DNA from: Nakamurella alba
Lineage (GTDB): Bacteria; Actinomycetota; Actinomycetes; Mycobacteriales; Nakamurellaceae
NCBI RefSeq assembly: GCF_009707545.1
Contig: NZ_WLYK01000002.1
Coordinates: 62,001-126,000, forward strand
Length of the DNA stretch: 64,000 nt
Direction of reading: 5' to 3'
The translations under genes and the position numbers were made by a program. Below are positions 7,342 to 17,041 of the stretch, piece after piece; position 1 is the stretch's first letter; every line of letters begins with the position of its first letter. A model generated the notes under the pieces. It saw only the letters and a program-made list of their open reading frames with translations. It had not been told where the DNA came from and did no database searches.

Positions 7342-10300
7342 TCAGTCCAGGAGGGCGCGGAGGTCCTCGGCGGTGAGGGCGGCGGACGCGGTGCCCTCAC
7401 CGGACATCACGCTCTCCACCAGCGAGGCCTTGGCGGCCTTGAGCTGCATGACCTTCTCCTCGATGGTGTCCTTCGAGACGAGCCGGTAGACCATCACCGG
7501 CCGGGTCTGGCCGATCCGGTGCGCCCGGTCCACCGCCTGCGCCTCGGTCGCCGGGTTCCACCACGGGTCGGTGAGGATGCAGTAGTCGGCCTCGGCCAGG
7601 TTGAGCCCGACGCCGCCGGCCTTGAGGCTGATCAGGAAGACCGGCTGCTCCCCCGTCTTGAACCCCTGCACCACGCCGACCCGGTCGCGGGTGGCGCCGT
7701 CCAGGTAGGAGTACTCGATGCCGGCCGCCTCCAGCCGCTCCCGGATCCGGCCGAGGAAGCGGGTGAACTGACTGAACACCAGCACCCGGTGGCCCTCCTG
7801 GGCGATCTCGCCGAGCAGGTCCATCAGCTCGTTCAGCTTCGTCGACGGGACGTCGGCCTCCGGGTCGACCAGGAAGGGATCGATCGCCAGCTGCCGCAGC
7901 ACCGTCAGCGAGCGCAGGATCTCGAACCGGTTCGTGTCCACGTCCTCGATCAGCCGCAGCACCTTCTGCCGCTCCCGGTTGAGGTGCTTCTGGTAGAGCC
8001 GGCGGTGCGCCGGTTCGAGTTCCAGCTCCAGCACCTGCTCCTGCTTGGGCGGGAGGTCCTTGGCGACGAGATCCTTGGTGCGGCGCAGCATCAGCGGTTC
8101 GATGCGGCGGCGGAGCCGGGCCAGCGCATCGTTGTCGCCGCCGCGTTCGATGGGCGTGCGGTAGCCCTCGGTGAACCGGGTCGGGTTGCCCAGCAGCCCG
8201 GGGGCGACGACGGAGAACAGCGACCAGAGTTCCATCAGGTTGTTCTCCACCGGGGTGCCGGTGATGGCCAGCTTGATGGGGGCGGGCAGCCGCTTGCAGC
8301 AGCCGAACGCCTTCGACTGGTGGTTCTTGATCGCCTGCGCCTCGTCCAGCACCAGCCCGGCGACGCCGATCTCCGCGTACTGCTCGTACTCGAGCCGGAA
8401 CAGCGTGTACGAGGTGATCACGATGTCCGCGCCGGCGGCGGCGCCGGCCAGGTCGTACCCGCGGCGGGCCGAGGTCTCGGTCACCACCAGGGTTCTCAGC
8501 TCCGGCGCGAACTTCTTCGCCTCCGACTGCCAGTTGCCGACCACGCTGGTCGGCGCCACCACCAGCCACGGGCCGTCGGCCGTCGTGGCATCCCGGTCCG
8601 GATCGGTGCGGGCCGCCAGGATCATCGCCAGCGTCTGCACCGTCTTGCCCAGACCCATGTCGTCGGCGAGGATCCCGCCCAGCCGGTGCCGGCGCAGCAG
8701 GTCCAGCCAGCGGAACCCGTCGAGCTGGTAGGGCCGCAGGGTGGCCGCCAGACCGGTGGGCACCTCGGCGGGATCCAGGTCGGCGTCGGTGATCTCGCGC
8801 ATCCGGGCGGACCACTCCCGCGACTGCGCGTCCACCACGCCGAGCTCCTCGAGCTCGGCGAACCAGGACACCTGGAACCGGCTGACCCGCACCCCGGTGG
8901 TGCCGCGCTCCTGCAGCCCGCGGGCCTCCTCGATCAGCGACCGCAGCCGCTGCAACTCCGGCCGGTCCAGCGTGGTCCAGCTGCCGTCCGGCAGGATCAG
9001 CACCTCCTCGCCGGCGGCCAGCGCCCGGAAGAGCTGGTCGAACGGCACGGCGGTGCCGTCCAGGGTGACGGTCACGGCCAGGTCGAACCAGTCGGTGGCA
9101 TCTCCGGCCGGCGCCAGCCCGATCTCGATGTCCGGGCCGTCCACCACCTCGCGGTAGTCGGCCAGGTCACCGGTGACCTCGACCCGGACGTGCTCGATCG
9201 CGGCCAGCGCCGGCAGCACCTCGCTGACCAGTCGCACGGTGGCGAGACCGTTGCCCTCGGCGTCGTTCTCGGACCATCCCGCGGCCGCCAGCACCGGCCG
9301 GACCGCGGCCAGCACCTCGGCCTCGGTGACCGGATCGCGCAGCACGGCGCGGTTCTGCTCGTGCAGCGGCACCCGCTGCACCCCGGATCCCTTGCGGTAG
9401 GCCCAGTGCCACTCGGTGTGCACCCGGTGCGGACCGGAGGTGCGGACCACCAGCACCAGGTCCGGCGGGGTCACGGTGGCCAGTTCGCGGGCCCTGCCGG
9501 TGGTCCGGACGCCCGCCCCGGCGAGGCCGGGAAGGTAGCGCTCGACGAACATCTCGTGGTCGCCGGCGGGAATGCGCAGCAGCCCGTCCTCCACCAGCCG
9601 GGTCCAGGTGCGGTCGGCCCGCTCGGCCAGCCGGACCAGTACCAGACCGCCGTCCGGCCCGTGGGTGACCGCGCCCTGCGCCGGCGCGCCGATCGGCACC
9701 AGGTCGTTCTCCAGCACCCCGTCGGCGGTCGGCAGCACCGCGACCAGCTCGACATCCTTGCCGGCGCCGCGGAGTTCGACCTGGGCGACCGGGCGGTCGG
9801 GGGCGACCGTGACCGGGAGGTTCGGCTTGCGCGCACCGATCAGCGCGACGCCCACCTGCTGCGCCCGCTCGAGCACGTCCCAGAGTGCCGGCGAGTCGAC
9901 GTGGCGCAGGTCGACCGTGTCGGTGCTGCCGTACGACTGCGCGCCCAGGCCGCAGACCAGGGCCAGATCACCGACCACGTCGAGATGATCGGGCAGGTAG
10001 TCGGCGGCGGCCGAGGAGGTGCGCAGGCTGCCCCAGCGTGATCCGAGCTGGACCCAGCCGCGTTTGCCGGGCCGGAGCGGTCGCACCTCCACGTGCGGCG
10101 GCACCCGGTAGCCGGAGAACCGGCCCTGCTGCGCGCCGACCAGCTCGAACCCGATCGCCAACGGCTTGTGCTCCACGCTGATCAACGCCGGCACCAGGCC
10201 CTGCATCCGGCGTTCCCACTCGGGGGTCCGGCGCACCTCGGGCAGGCCGAACGCCCCGGTGGGCACCGGGTTGGCCGCGGTGAGCAGCAGGGCGACGGCG

Positions 10301-10542
10301 TGCTTGCAGTCCAGGCCCATCGGGCAGGAGCACCGGCCGTAGAAGTCGTTGTAGGAACCGTTGCCGGTCACCGAGTACTCGACGCTGGTCCGGTAGATGC
10401 GGCCGCCGCTGCCCCGGACCTGGCCGGCGACGGTGCCCTCGCTCTCCTCCAGCACCCGGGCCATACCGGACCGCGTGTACTCGACACCGCGCCGGTAGGT
10501 GGCCATCTCGACCAGGGCGGCGAGTTCGGGATGTGTGTTCAC
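7342..10542 (-). CDS. SWIM zinc-finger SNF2/DEAD-box helicase
   Basis: 1066 residues from a GTG at 10542. An N-terminal SWIM zinc finger reads CSC-x5-CKH (Cys71, Cys73, Cys79, His81). A long middle region precedes the SNF2 core: DDMGLGKT (Walker A) near 630, DEAQAIKNH (Walker B) near 733, GTPVENNLMELWSLF (motif III area), and the C-terminal helicase half with VFSQFTRFL, LKAGGVGLNLAEAD and DRAHRIGQTRPV (motif VI). These proteins are ATP-driven double-stranded DNA translocases; the HepA/RapA-like actinobacterial members have no proven substrate. Its GTG overlaps the lrgB stop by 4 bases (GTGA), so its translation is coupled to the lrgAB genes. Confidence 0.93.
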   Translation of the reverse strand: MNTHPELAALVEMATYRRGVEYTRSGMARVLEESEGTVAGQVRGSGGRIYRTSVEYSVTGNGSYNDFYGRCSCPMGLDCKHAVALLLTAANPVPTGAFGLPEVRRTPEWERRMQGLVPALISVEHKPLAIGFELVGAQQGRFSGYRVPPHVEVRPLRPGKRGWVQLGSRWGSLRTSSAAADYLPDHLDVVGDLALVCGLGAQSYGSTDTVDLRHVDSPALWDVLERAQQVGVALIGARKPNLPVTVAPDRPVAQVELRGAGKDVELVAVLPTADGVLENDLVPIGAPAQGAVTHGPDGGLVLVRLAERADRTWTRLVEDGLLRIPAGDHEMFVERYLPGLAGAGVRTTGRARELATVTPPDLVLVVRTSGPHRVHTEWHWAYRKGSGVQRVPLHEQNRAVLRDPVTEAEVLAAVRPVLAAAGWSENDAEGNGLATVRLVSEVLPALAAIEHVRVEVTGDLADYREVVDGPDIEIGLAPAGDATDWFDLAVTVTLDGTAVPFDQLFRALAAGEEVLILPDGSWTTLDRPELQRLRSLIEEARGLQERGTTGVRVSRFQVSWFAELEELGVVDAQSREWSARMREITDADLDPAEVPTGLAATLRPYQLDGFRWLDLLRRHRLGGILADDMGLGKTVQTLAMILAARTDPDRDATTADGPWLVVAPTSVVGNWQSEAKKFAPELRTLVVTETSARRGYDLAGAAAGADIVITSYTLFRLEYEQYAEIGVAGLVLDEAQAIKNHQSKAFGCCKRLPAPIKLAITGTPVENNLMELWSLFSVVAPGLLGNPTRFTEGYRTPIERGGDNDALARLRRRIEPLMLRRTKDLVAKDLPPKQEQVLELELEPAHRRLYQKHLNRERQKVLRLIEDVDTNRFEILRSLTVLRQLAIDPFLVDPEADVPSTKLNELMDLLGEIAQEGHRVLVFSQFTRFLGRIRERLEAAGIEYSYLDGATRDRVGVVQGFKTGEQPVFLISLKAGGVGLNLAEADYCILTDPWWNPATEAQAVDRAHRIGQTRPVMVYRLVSKDTIEEKVMQLKAAKASLVESVMSGEGTASAALTAEDLRALLD

Positions 10543-11267
10543 CGGCCGAGCAACCCCGCGGAGTCGGCCAGTGGCACCACCACCGGCAGCAGTGCCGTCG
10601 TGAGCAGTGCGGACAGCACCATGCCGGCCCCGGACCAGCCGCCGGCCTTCTCGCTCTCGGCCAGGATCGCGGCGGTGCCGATGCCGTGCGCCGCCACCCC
10701 GACGGCGAGCCCGCGGGCCCGCTCGTCCCGGATCCGGGCGAGCCGCAGCAGGGACGGCCCGGCCACGGCACCGATGATGCCGGTGACGATGGAGAACACG
10801 GCGGCCAGCGGGGCGGTGCCGCCGATCTCGGCCGAGACACCCAGCGCCACCGGTGTCGTCACCGACTTGGTGAGCATCGAGAGCAGCAGGTCCTTGTCCA
10901 CCCCGAACAACCGGAGCACGCCCCAGGTGGTCAGCAGCGCGGTCAGGCAGCCGGCGACGACGGCAACCAGCACCGGGACCGCGGCGTCCCGGAGGCCGCG
11001 GGCGGCGACCACCAGCGGCACCGCCAGCGCGACGGTCGCGGGGCCGAGCAGCAGCGAGATCGGTTGCACCGAGGTCAGGTAGTCGGCGTAGTCGATGCCC
11101 AGCAGCTCCAGCACCCCGGCGACGATCACGATGGTCACGAACACCGGTGTCAGCAAAGGGTTCCGACCGAGCCGGCGGTGCAGTCCGACGGCACCCCAGT
11201 AGGTGCCGGCGGTCAGGCCGACACCGAAGACCGGGTTCTGCACGATGGCCGTGCCGAGCACGCTCAC
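10539..11267 (-). CDS. lrgB: LrgB/CidB family membrane protein
   Basis: 242 residues from a GTG at 11267 that overlaps the lrgA stop (GTGA). Typical LrgB features are PVFGVGLTAGTYWGA at the N-terminus, SVTTPVALGVSAEIGG in the middle and GLAVGVAAHGIGTA near the end, with about seven hydrophobic segments. LrgA and LrgB modulate murein hydrolase activity or export small metabolites (glycolate in plant PLGG1). Pairing with lrgA is the family norm; the downstream helicase is not. Confidence 0.9.
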   Translation of the reverse strand: MSVLGTAIVQNPVFGVGLTAGTYWGAVGLHRRLGRNPLLTPVFVTIVIVAGVLELLGIDYADYLTSVQPISLLLGPATVALAVPLVVAARGLRDAAVPVLVAVVAGCLTALLTTWGVLRLFGVDKDLLLSMLTKSVTTPVALGVSAEIGGTAPLAAVFSIVTGIIGAVAGPSLLRLARIRDERARGLAVGVAAHGIGTAAILAESEKAGGWSGAGMVLSALLTTALLPVVVPLADSAGLLGR

Positions 11268-11644
11268 GCGCGGGCCCGCCGACGCAGCAGGGAGTTGAGC
11301 AGCAGCGCGGTGACCAGCAGGGTGGCCGCGGCGGAGATCAGCAGCGCGGCGGCCAGCGCGCCGATGTGCGCCCACAACACCGGCAGGTAGGCGATCACAC
11401 CGACACCGGCCGGGACGAACAGCAGCGGCAGCAGCACCAGCAGGCCGTCGGCGCTGGGCTGCAGCCGTTCCCGCCGCCACTGCCGCCCCTTCGGCCCGAT
11501 CACCAGTGCGAGCGCGAGCAGCACCAGACCCACCACCGGGCCCGGCAGCGGGAGGTGCGTCACGGCCACCAGCACCCCGCCGGCGATCTGGAAGACCACC
11601 AGCACCACCAGGGATCCGATCACCGCGATCGGGCCGCGGTTCAC
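11264..11644 (-). CDS. lrgA: LrgA/CidA family holin-like protein
   Basis: 126 residues from a GTG at 11644, overlapping the previous stop by 4 bases. Four hydrophobic stretches are present, and the CidA/LrgA signature is seen in LPLPGPVVGLVLLALALV followed by LLVLLPLLFVPAGVGVI. It ends with a basic tail (LLRRRARA). It forms a coupled pair with lrgB. Confidence 0.9.
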   Translation of the reverse strand: MNRGPIAVIGSLVVLVVFQIAGGVLVAVTHLPLPGPVVGLVLLALALVIGPKGRQWRRERLQPSADGLLVLLPLLFVPAGVGVIAYLPVLWAHIGALAAALLISAAATLLVTALLLNSLLRRRARA

Positions 11645-12222
11645 CTGCCGGGGCGGGAGTCGCGCTGCTGCGCGCCCTGGGCAGCCTTGATCCGGTCGAT
11701 CTTCTCGAGCCGGCCGAGCGGGCGGGAGGACTCCGCGGCGAACAGTGCCTCGTCCCGGGCCGGCGGGGCCGGCGGCGGACCCGCGAACCGCTCGCGCAGC
11801 TCCCGGGCGGCCTGCAGGGCCGTGACGGCCCGCTGCCGGTCCATCGCCTGGATCGCCATCACGGCGTGCACCTCGTCGTCGGGCAGCTGCAGCTGTGCCC
11901 AGTTCGCACCCTCGGGGAACGCGATGCGGTGGGCCAGCTCCCACTCGAAGAACCGCTCCCCCAGCACGTTCCGCACCCACAGGCCCTGTTCGGTGACCTG
12001 CAGCCGGGGCCGGGCCATCAGCAGGATGCCGGCACCGATCAGCACACCGAGCCCGACCAGCGCGATCTGGTCGGCGACCCGGAAACTGATCCCGGCCTCG
12101 GAGTTCCGCAGCGCGATACCGACGATCACCATCGCGATCACCACCACCGCGGCGGAGATGCTCGCGTAGATCGTCATGCGGCGCGGCCGCACCGTCAGCA
12201 GGACCCCCTGGTGCCGGCTCAT
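11641..12222 (-). CDS. PH-domain-containing membrane protein (bacterial PH6-type)
   Basis: 193 residues from the ATG at 12222. Two hydrophobic helices (IYASISAAVVVIAMVIVGIAL and IALVGLGVLIGAGILLMA) are followed by a domain starting RPRLQVTEQGLWVRNVLGER. It contains LQLPDDEVHAVMAIQAMDRQRA, the pattern of the small actinobacterial PH proteins usually found next to ribH. The C-terminal 40 residues are charged and Pro/Ala-rich. Start and stop both overlap neighbours by 4 bases, placing it firmly in the rib-lrg operon. Molecular role unknown. Confidence 0.85.
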   Translation of the reverse strand: MSRHQGVLLTVRPRRMTIYASISAAVVVIAMVIVGIALRNSEAGISFRVADQIALVGLGVLIGAGILLMARPRLQVTEQGLWVRNVLGERFFEWELAHRIAFPEGANWAQLQLPDDEVHAVMAIQAMDRQRAVTALQAARELRERFAGPPPAPPARDEALFAAESSRPLGRLEKIDRIKAAQGAQQRDSRPGR

Positions 12223-12719
12223 CGGGCGAATCCCATGGCCGTCGCCGGGGCGCGCAGCTGCCGGAGCACCAGCGCCGTCCGCAGCGCGGCGGCCGCGGTC
12301 TCGCCGCCCTTGTCCTCGAGGGATCCGGGGACGCCGCTGCGCTCGACCGCCTGCTCGTGGGTGTTGCAGGTGAGCACGCCGTTGCCGACCGGGGTCCCGG
12401 CGTCCAGCGACACCCGGGTCAGGCCCTGGGTCACCGAGTCGCAGACGTAGTCGAAGTGCGGGGTGGCGCCACGGATCACCGCGCCGAGGGCGATGACCGC
12501 CTCGTTGTCGGCGGCGAGTTGCTGTGCCACTACGGGGATCTCGACGCAGCCCGGGACCCGGACGACGGTCGGGGTGGCGGTGCCCGCCTGCCGGCAGACG
12601 TCCAGCGCCCGCTCCAGCATCAGGTCGGTGAGGTCGGCGTTCCAACTGGCCGCGACGACGCCCACCCGCATCCCGGCGGCGGCCGGGATCTCCAGCGGCG
12701 GTCGCCCGTCGCCGCTCAT
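12219..12719 (-). CDS. ribH: 6,7-dimethyl-8-ribityllumazine synthase
   Basis: 166 residues. Conserved features include VGVVAASWNADLTDLML (substrate loop, Trp27 area), VRVPGCVEIPVVAQQLA, LGAVIRGATPHFDYVCD with the catalytic-site His, and TPVGNGVLTCNTHEQAVER. It joins 3,4-dihydroxy-2-butanone 4-phosphate with the ribitylamino pyrimidine, the penultimate step of riboflavin synthesis. It starts 33 bases after ribBA and overlaps the PH-protein gene by ATGA. Confidence 0.96.
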   Translation of the reverse strand: MSGDGRPPLEIPAAAGMRVGVVAASWNADLTDLMLERALDVCRQAGTATPTVVRVPGCVEIPVVAQQLAADNEAVIALGAVIRGATPHFDYVCDSVTQGLTRVSLDAGTPVGNGVLTCNTHEQAVERSGVPGSLEDKGGETAAAALRTALVLRQLRAPATAMGFAR

Positions 12720-12752
12720 CGGTCGGTCCCCGGTGTTTCCGGTGCGGGTCGG

Positions 12753-14042
12753 TCAGGCATGGCCGGCTCCGTTCAGCTGGTTCAGGTCGAGGTCGGTGAA
12801 CTCGTGGCCCATCCGGTCCCGCTTGGTGGTCAGGTACTTCAGGTTCTCCGGATTCACCGATGCCGGCAACGGCACCCGGCCGACGATGTGCAGCCCGTAG
12901 CCCTCCAGCCCGGCCCGCTTCTGCGGGTTGTTGGTGAGCAGCCGCATCGAGGTGATGCCGAGGTCGGCGAGCACCTGGGCCCCGGTGCCGTACTCCCGGG
13001 CATCGGCGGGCAGGCCGAGCATCAGGTTGGCGTCGACCGTGTCGGCGCCGGAGTCCTGCAGTTCGTAGGCGCGGAGCTTCTCCAGCAGGCCGATCCCCCT
13101 ACCCTCGTGCCCCCGGATGTAGAGCACGACGCCGCGGCCCTCGGCGACCACCGCGTCCAGCGCGGCGTGCAGCTGCGGGCCGCAGTCGCAGCGCAGCGAG
13201 CCGAGCACGTCGCCGGTCAGGCACTCGGAGTGCACCCGCACCAGCACGTCCGACCCGTCACCCAGGTCGCCGTGCACCAGGGCGATCAGCTCCCGGCCGG
13301 TCACCGTGGAGAGGTAGCCGACGGCGCGGAACTCGCCCTGCGGCAGCGGCAGCCGGGCATCGGCGACCTTGCGGATCTGCACCTCCTTGGCCCTGCGGTA
13401 GGCCACCAGGTCGGCGATGGAGATCAGTGCCAGGTCGTGGTCGTCGGCGAAGACCCGGAGCTCGTCGGTGCGGGCCATGCCCAGCGGGTCCTTCTCGCTG
13501 ACGATCTCGCAGAGCACGGCGGCCGGGGACAGCCCGGCCAGCTCGGTGAGGTCGACGGCGGCCTCGGTGTGGCCGGGACGGACCAGCACCCCGCCGGCCC
13601 GGGCCCGCAGCGGCACGACGTGACCCGGTCGGGAGAAGTCGGCGGCGGTGGAGGTCGGGTCGGCGAGCAACCGGATGGTGTGCGCGCGGTCGGCGGCCGA
13701 GATGCCGGTCTGGATGCCCGACCGGGCGTCGACGGTGACCGTGTAGGCAGTGCCGCGCGGGTCCTGGTTGACCCGGGACATCGGCGGCAGGTCGAGCCGG
13801 TCGGCCTCGTCCTCGGTGATCGGCACGCAGACGTAGCCGGAGGTGTAGCGGACCATGAACGCGATGAGCTCCGGCGTGGCCAGCTCCGCGGCGAAGATCA
13901 GGTCGCCCTCGTTCTCCCGGTCCTCGTCGTCGACGACCACGATCGGCCGGCCGGCCGCGATCTCCGCGACGGCGAACTCGATGGTGTCGAAGCCGTTGTC
14001 CTGCCGGACCCTGGTGCGCTGCTGCTGCTTGCTCTCGGTCAT
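12753..14042 (-). CDS. ribBA: Bifunctional DHBP synthase / GTP cyclohydrolase II
   Basis: 429 residues from the ATG at 14042; GGGAGG lies 4 bases upstream, while the in-frame GTG at 14045 is too close to it. The N-terminal RibB half has the acidic [10 protein letters not shown] loop near 38-47 and [10 protein letters not shown]. The C-terminal RibA half has [20 protein letters not shown] with the zinc cysteines, [10 protein letters not shown] and [11 protein letters not shown]. It makes both branch precursors of riboflavin from ribulose 5-phosphate and GTP. The stop of ribE overlaps its start (TGATG). No ribD is present in the cluster. Confidence 0.96.
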   Translation of the reverse strand: MTESKQQQRTRVRQDNGFDTIEFAVAEIAAGRPIVVVDDEDRENEGDLIFAAELATPELIAFMVRYTSGYVCVPITEDEADRLDLPPMSRVNQDPRGTAYTVTVDARSGIQTGISAADRAHTIRLLADPTSTAADFSRPGHVVPLRARAGGVLVRPGHTEAAVDLTELAGLSPAAVLCEIVSEKDPLGMARTDELRVFADDHDLALISIADLVAYRRAKEVQIRKVADARLPLPQGEFRAVGYLSTVTGRELIALVHGDLGDGSDVLVRVHSECLTGDVLGSLRCDCGPQLHAALDAVVAEGRGVVLYIRGHEGRGIGLLEKLRAYELQDSGADTVDANLMLGLPADAREYGTGAQVLADLGITSMRLLTNNPQKRAGLEGYGLHIVGRVPLPASVNPENLKYLTTKRDRMGHEFTDLDLNQLNGAGHA

Positions 14043-14662
14043 CACGCCTCCCGCGACCTGAACGTCAGCAGCCGCTCGACATATTTCGCCATGACGTCCG
14101 CCTCGATGTTCACCGTGGTCCCGACCTGCGCGACGCCGAGGGTGGTGGCGGACCGGGTCTCCGGGATGATGCCCAGGGTGAACTCGGCGCCCGACGGGGT
14201 GTCCTGCACGTCGATCACGGTCAGCGAGATGCCGTCGACGGCGACGGCACCCTTGCCGGCGATGTACGGGGCGAGTTCGTTGCCGACCGCGATCCGGAAC
14301 TCGTCGTAACCGGGGTGCGGAGTGCGGGCGACGACGGTGCCGACCCCGTCCACGTGGCCCTGGACGACATGGCCGCCCATCCGGCCCTCCGGGGTCATCG
14401 ACCGCTCCAGGTTGACCTCGCGGCCCGGCGCCCAGTCGCGGGCGGTGGTCCGGACCAGCGTCTCGGACATGACATCCGCGGTGAAGGTGTCGGCGGTGGA
14501 CGCGACGACGGTGAGACAGACCCCGGAGACCGCGATGGAGTCGCCGTGGTGCACGTCGCCGGTGACCTTCGGCCCGCGCACGGTCACCCGCGCGTCCGCG
14601 CCGTCGGCGGCCAGATCCAGCGCGACGACCTCGCCGCGCTCCTCCACGATCCCGGTGAACAT
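14042..14662 (-). CDS. ribE: Riboflavin synthase alpha subunit
   Basis: 206 residues from the ATG at 14662 ([15 protein letters not shown]); the frame extends 10 codons upstream but MFTGIVEE is the universal start. The two homologous beta-barrels are visible: [14 protein letters not shown] in the first and [15 protein letters not shown] in the second, with [14 protein letters not shown] at the junction. It dismutates lumazine to riboflavin. No FMN riboswitch is recognisable in the 198 bases up to rpe. Confidence 0.96.
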   Translation of the reverse strand: MFTGIVEERGEVVALDLAADGADARVTVRGPKVTGDVHHGDSIAVSGVCLTVVASTADTFTADVMSETLVRTTARDWAPGREVNLERSMTPEGRMGGHVVQGHVDGVGTVVARTPHPGYDEFRIAVGNELAPYIAGKGAVAVDGISLTVIDVQDTPSGAEFTLGIIPETRSATTLGVAQVGTTVNIEADVMAKYVERLLTFRSREA

Positions 14663-14860
14663 GGTCCCGCCTTCTGCATCTCGGCCGGCCACCGGAGCGA
14701 ACGCCGGCCGCTCGGCGCCGGTCTACGACCGGTCACCGGCCGCGTGCCCACGTCGGCCGGTCGGTCCATTGTCCTCTGTGCCGGATGGCGGCGCGTCACC
14801 GGTGGCGTCGGGTCCGCCCGCTCATGCCGATCCCGACCCTGTGACCTGCGGTGACCCCGA

Positions 14861-15535
14861 TCAGTCGGATTCCGGTGTGACCGCCGTCTCGGCCAGTCGG
14901 CGGAGTTCGGCGACGGCGTGCGCCCGATCGGCACTCCCGTAGACGGCGGATCCGGCCACGAAGCAGTCCGCGCCGGCCTCGGCGGCCTCGGCGATGGTGT
15001 CCGGTGCGATGCCGCCGTCGACCTGCACCACCAGCCGCAGGTGGCCGGTCTGCACCATGCGGCGGGCCCGGCGCACCTTGTCCATCATCTCCGGCATGAA
15101 CGACTGCCCGCCGAACCCGGGCTCCACCGTCATCACCAGCAAGGTGTCGTAGTGCGGGAGCACGTCGATCCAGTCGTCGAGATCGGTGCCCGGCTTGAGC
15201 GACAGCCCGGCCTTCGCCCCGGCGGCCCGCAGGTCGACGGCGGTGGTGATCGGGTCGCGCACGGCCTCGGCGTGCACGGTGACGTTGTACGCGCCGGCCT
15301 CGGCGTAGCCGATCGCCCAGCGGTCCGGGTCCTCGATCATCAGGTGGCAGTCCAGCGGGATGTCGGTGGCGGCGCGCAGCGACTGCACCACCGGCAGGCC
15401 CAGGGTCAGGTTCGGCACGAAGTGGTTGTCCATCACGTCCACGTGCAGCCAGTCGGCGCCACGCACCGACGCCGCCTCGTCGGCGAGCCGGGCGAAGTCG
15501 GCGGACAGGATGCTGGGGGCGATGAGGAACGACAC
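14861..15535 (-). CDS. rpe: Ribulose-phosphate 3-epimerase
   Basis: 224 residues from a GTG at 15535. Metal and catalytic motifs are intact: [56 protein letters not shown] and [11 protein letters not shown]. It interconverts ribulose 5-phosphate and xylulose 5-phosphate, and ribulose 5-phosphate is the substrate of RibB encoded downstream. It follows rsmB by 78 bases in the same direction. Confidence 0.96.
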   Translation of the reverse strand: MSFLIAPSILSADFARLADEAASVRGADWLHVDVMDNHFVPNLTLGLPVVQSLRAATDIPLDCHLMIEDPDRWAIGYAEAGAYNVTVHAEAVRDPITTAVDLRAAGAKAGLSLKPGTDLDDWIDVLPHYDTLLVMTVEPGFGGQSFMPEMMDKVRRARRMVQTGHLRLVVQVDGGIAPDTIAEAAEAGADCFVAGSAVYGSADRAHAVAELRRLAETAVTPESD

Positions 15536-15613
15536 GCGGCCAGACTAGTGGTGCGGCGGCCGGTGCTCGGTGACGGCGGAGCAGGGGTGCTCGCGCGCGA
15601 CGGAGCAGCGCGC

Positions 15614-17041
15614 TCAGGCGCGGCGCAGCAGTGCCAGGAACATCGCGTCGGTGCCGTGCCGGTGCGGCCAGAGCTGCACCGTCGGCCCGTCGCCGAGCTG
15701 CGGTACCCCTGGCAGCAATGGGCGGGCGTCGATCAGCTCGAGATCCCTTGGCCGGCGCCCGATCACGCCCTCGGTCTCGGACAGGTGCGGCGAGCAGGTC
15801 ACATACGCCACGATCCCGCCGGGCCGCACCATCCGGGCCGCGGAGTCGAGCAGTTCGCGCTGCAGCCGGACCAGGCCGGCCACGTCGCCGCGGTCGCGGC
15901 GCCAGCGGGCCTCCGGCCGACGGCGGAGCGCCCCCAGCCCGGTGCACGGGGCGTCCAGCAGCACCCGGTCGTACTCCCCCTCGGGCAGTCCCGGGTCGCG
16001 GCCGTCGGCGGTGTGCACCCGCACCGGCAGGCCACGCACGGTGCGCCGGACGAGATCCGCACGGTGGGGCGTGATCTCGACCGCATCCAGCTCGCCACCA
16101 CGCTCGGCCAGCAGGGCGCCGAGAAGGGCGGCCTTGCCACCGGGACCGGCCGCCAGGTCCATCCAGCGCTCGTCCCGGCCGTCCAGCGGGGCGGTCGCCG
16201 CGGCCACCGCCATCAGCTGGGACCCCTCGTCCTGCACCGCCGCCCGGCCGTCCCGGACCGCCTCGATGCGCCCGGGATCGCCCTGCGGGAGGTAAACCCC
16301 GTACGGCGACCAGCGCGCCGGGGTGCCGTCCACCTCCGCGGCCAGCTCGTCGCGGTCGATGCCGCCCGGCCGGGCCACCAGGTGCACGCCGGCGGGCCTG
16401 TCATCGGCGGCCAGCGCGGGTTCGAGATCATTTGCGTCGCCGAGGGAGTCGGCCAGTGCGGTGGTGATCCAGCGCGGGTGCGCGGTGGCCAGGGACAGGT
16501 ATCCGATGAGGTCCTCGTCCCGGGCCGGAGCCAGCCGCTCGACCCAGCCCGCAAGGTCGGCGGCACCCACCTTGCGCAGTACGGCGTTGGTGAAACCCGC
16601 TGCCCCGGGCCGGCTCCCGGCCCGCACCAGGTCGACGGTGACCGAGACTGCCGCGTGCGACGGGATCCTGGTGTGCAGCAGCTGGTAAGCACCGAGGCGC
16701 AGGGCGTCCAGCACCGGACCGTCCAGGTCGGCGAGCTCCCGGTCGGAGCAGGCCTGCAGCACCGCGTCCAGCTGGCCGAGCATCCGGCAGCTGCCGTAGG
16801 CGAGCTCGGTGGCCAGCGCCGCGTCCCGGCCGCTGAGCCGGGCCTCGGCCAGCAGTCCGGGCAGCGTCAGGTTGGCATAGGCGGACCGTTCGCGGACGGC
16901 GGCGAGCAGGTCGAGTGCCACCTGCCGGGACGGGTCCACCTCCGGCGGGCGGGTCGTCGACGGACGGCGCGGCGGCCCGGTCGGGCCCTTGCGTCCGGTG
17001 TGCTTCGGTCCGCGGTCGGGGCGGTGGCGGGGGCCGGTCAT
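15614..17041 (-). CDS. rsmB: 16S rRNA (cytosine-967-C5)-methyltransferase
   Basis: 475 residues from an ATG at 17041 that overlaps the fmt stop (ATGA). After a basic, Pro-rich 40-residue leader comes a NusB-like RNA-binding domain (about 40-170). The Sun/Nop2 methyltransferase follows with WMDLAAGPGGKAALL (AdoMet loop), LLDAPCTGLGALRRRPEARW (motif IV Pro-Cys) and AYVTCSPHLSETEGV (motif VI catalytic Thr-Cys). It forms m5C967 in 16S rRNA. The fmt-rsmB pairing is widely conserved. Confidence 0.95.
   Translation of the reverse strand: MTGPRHRPDRGPKHTGRKGPTGPPRRPSTTRPPEVDPSRQVALDLLAAVRERSAYANLTLPGLLAEARLSGRDAALATELAYGSCRMLGQLDAVLQACSDRELADLDGPVLDALRLGAYQLLHTRIPSHAAVSVTVDLVRAGSRPGAAGFTNAVLRKVGAADLAGWVERLAPARDEDLIGYLSLATAHPRWITTALADSLGDANDLEPALAADDRPAGVHLVARPGGIDRDELAAEVDGTPARWSPYGVYLPQGDPGRIEAVRDGRAAVQDEGSQLMAVAAATAPLDGRDERWMDLAAGPGGKAALLGALLAERGGELDAVEITPHRADLVRRTVRGLPVRVHTADGRDPGLPEGEYDRVLLDAPCTGLGALRRRPEARWRRDRGDVAGLVRLQRELLDSAARMVRPGGIVAYVTCSPHLSETEGVIGRRPRDLELIDARPLLPGVPQLGDGPTVQLWPHRHGTDAMFLALLRRA

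Noticed and set aside
14663-14860. FMN riboswitch before ribE
   Set aside because: None of the conserved RFN segments (such as the GGGGC...CCCGAC or GCCCGCGAGC blocks) is present.
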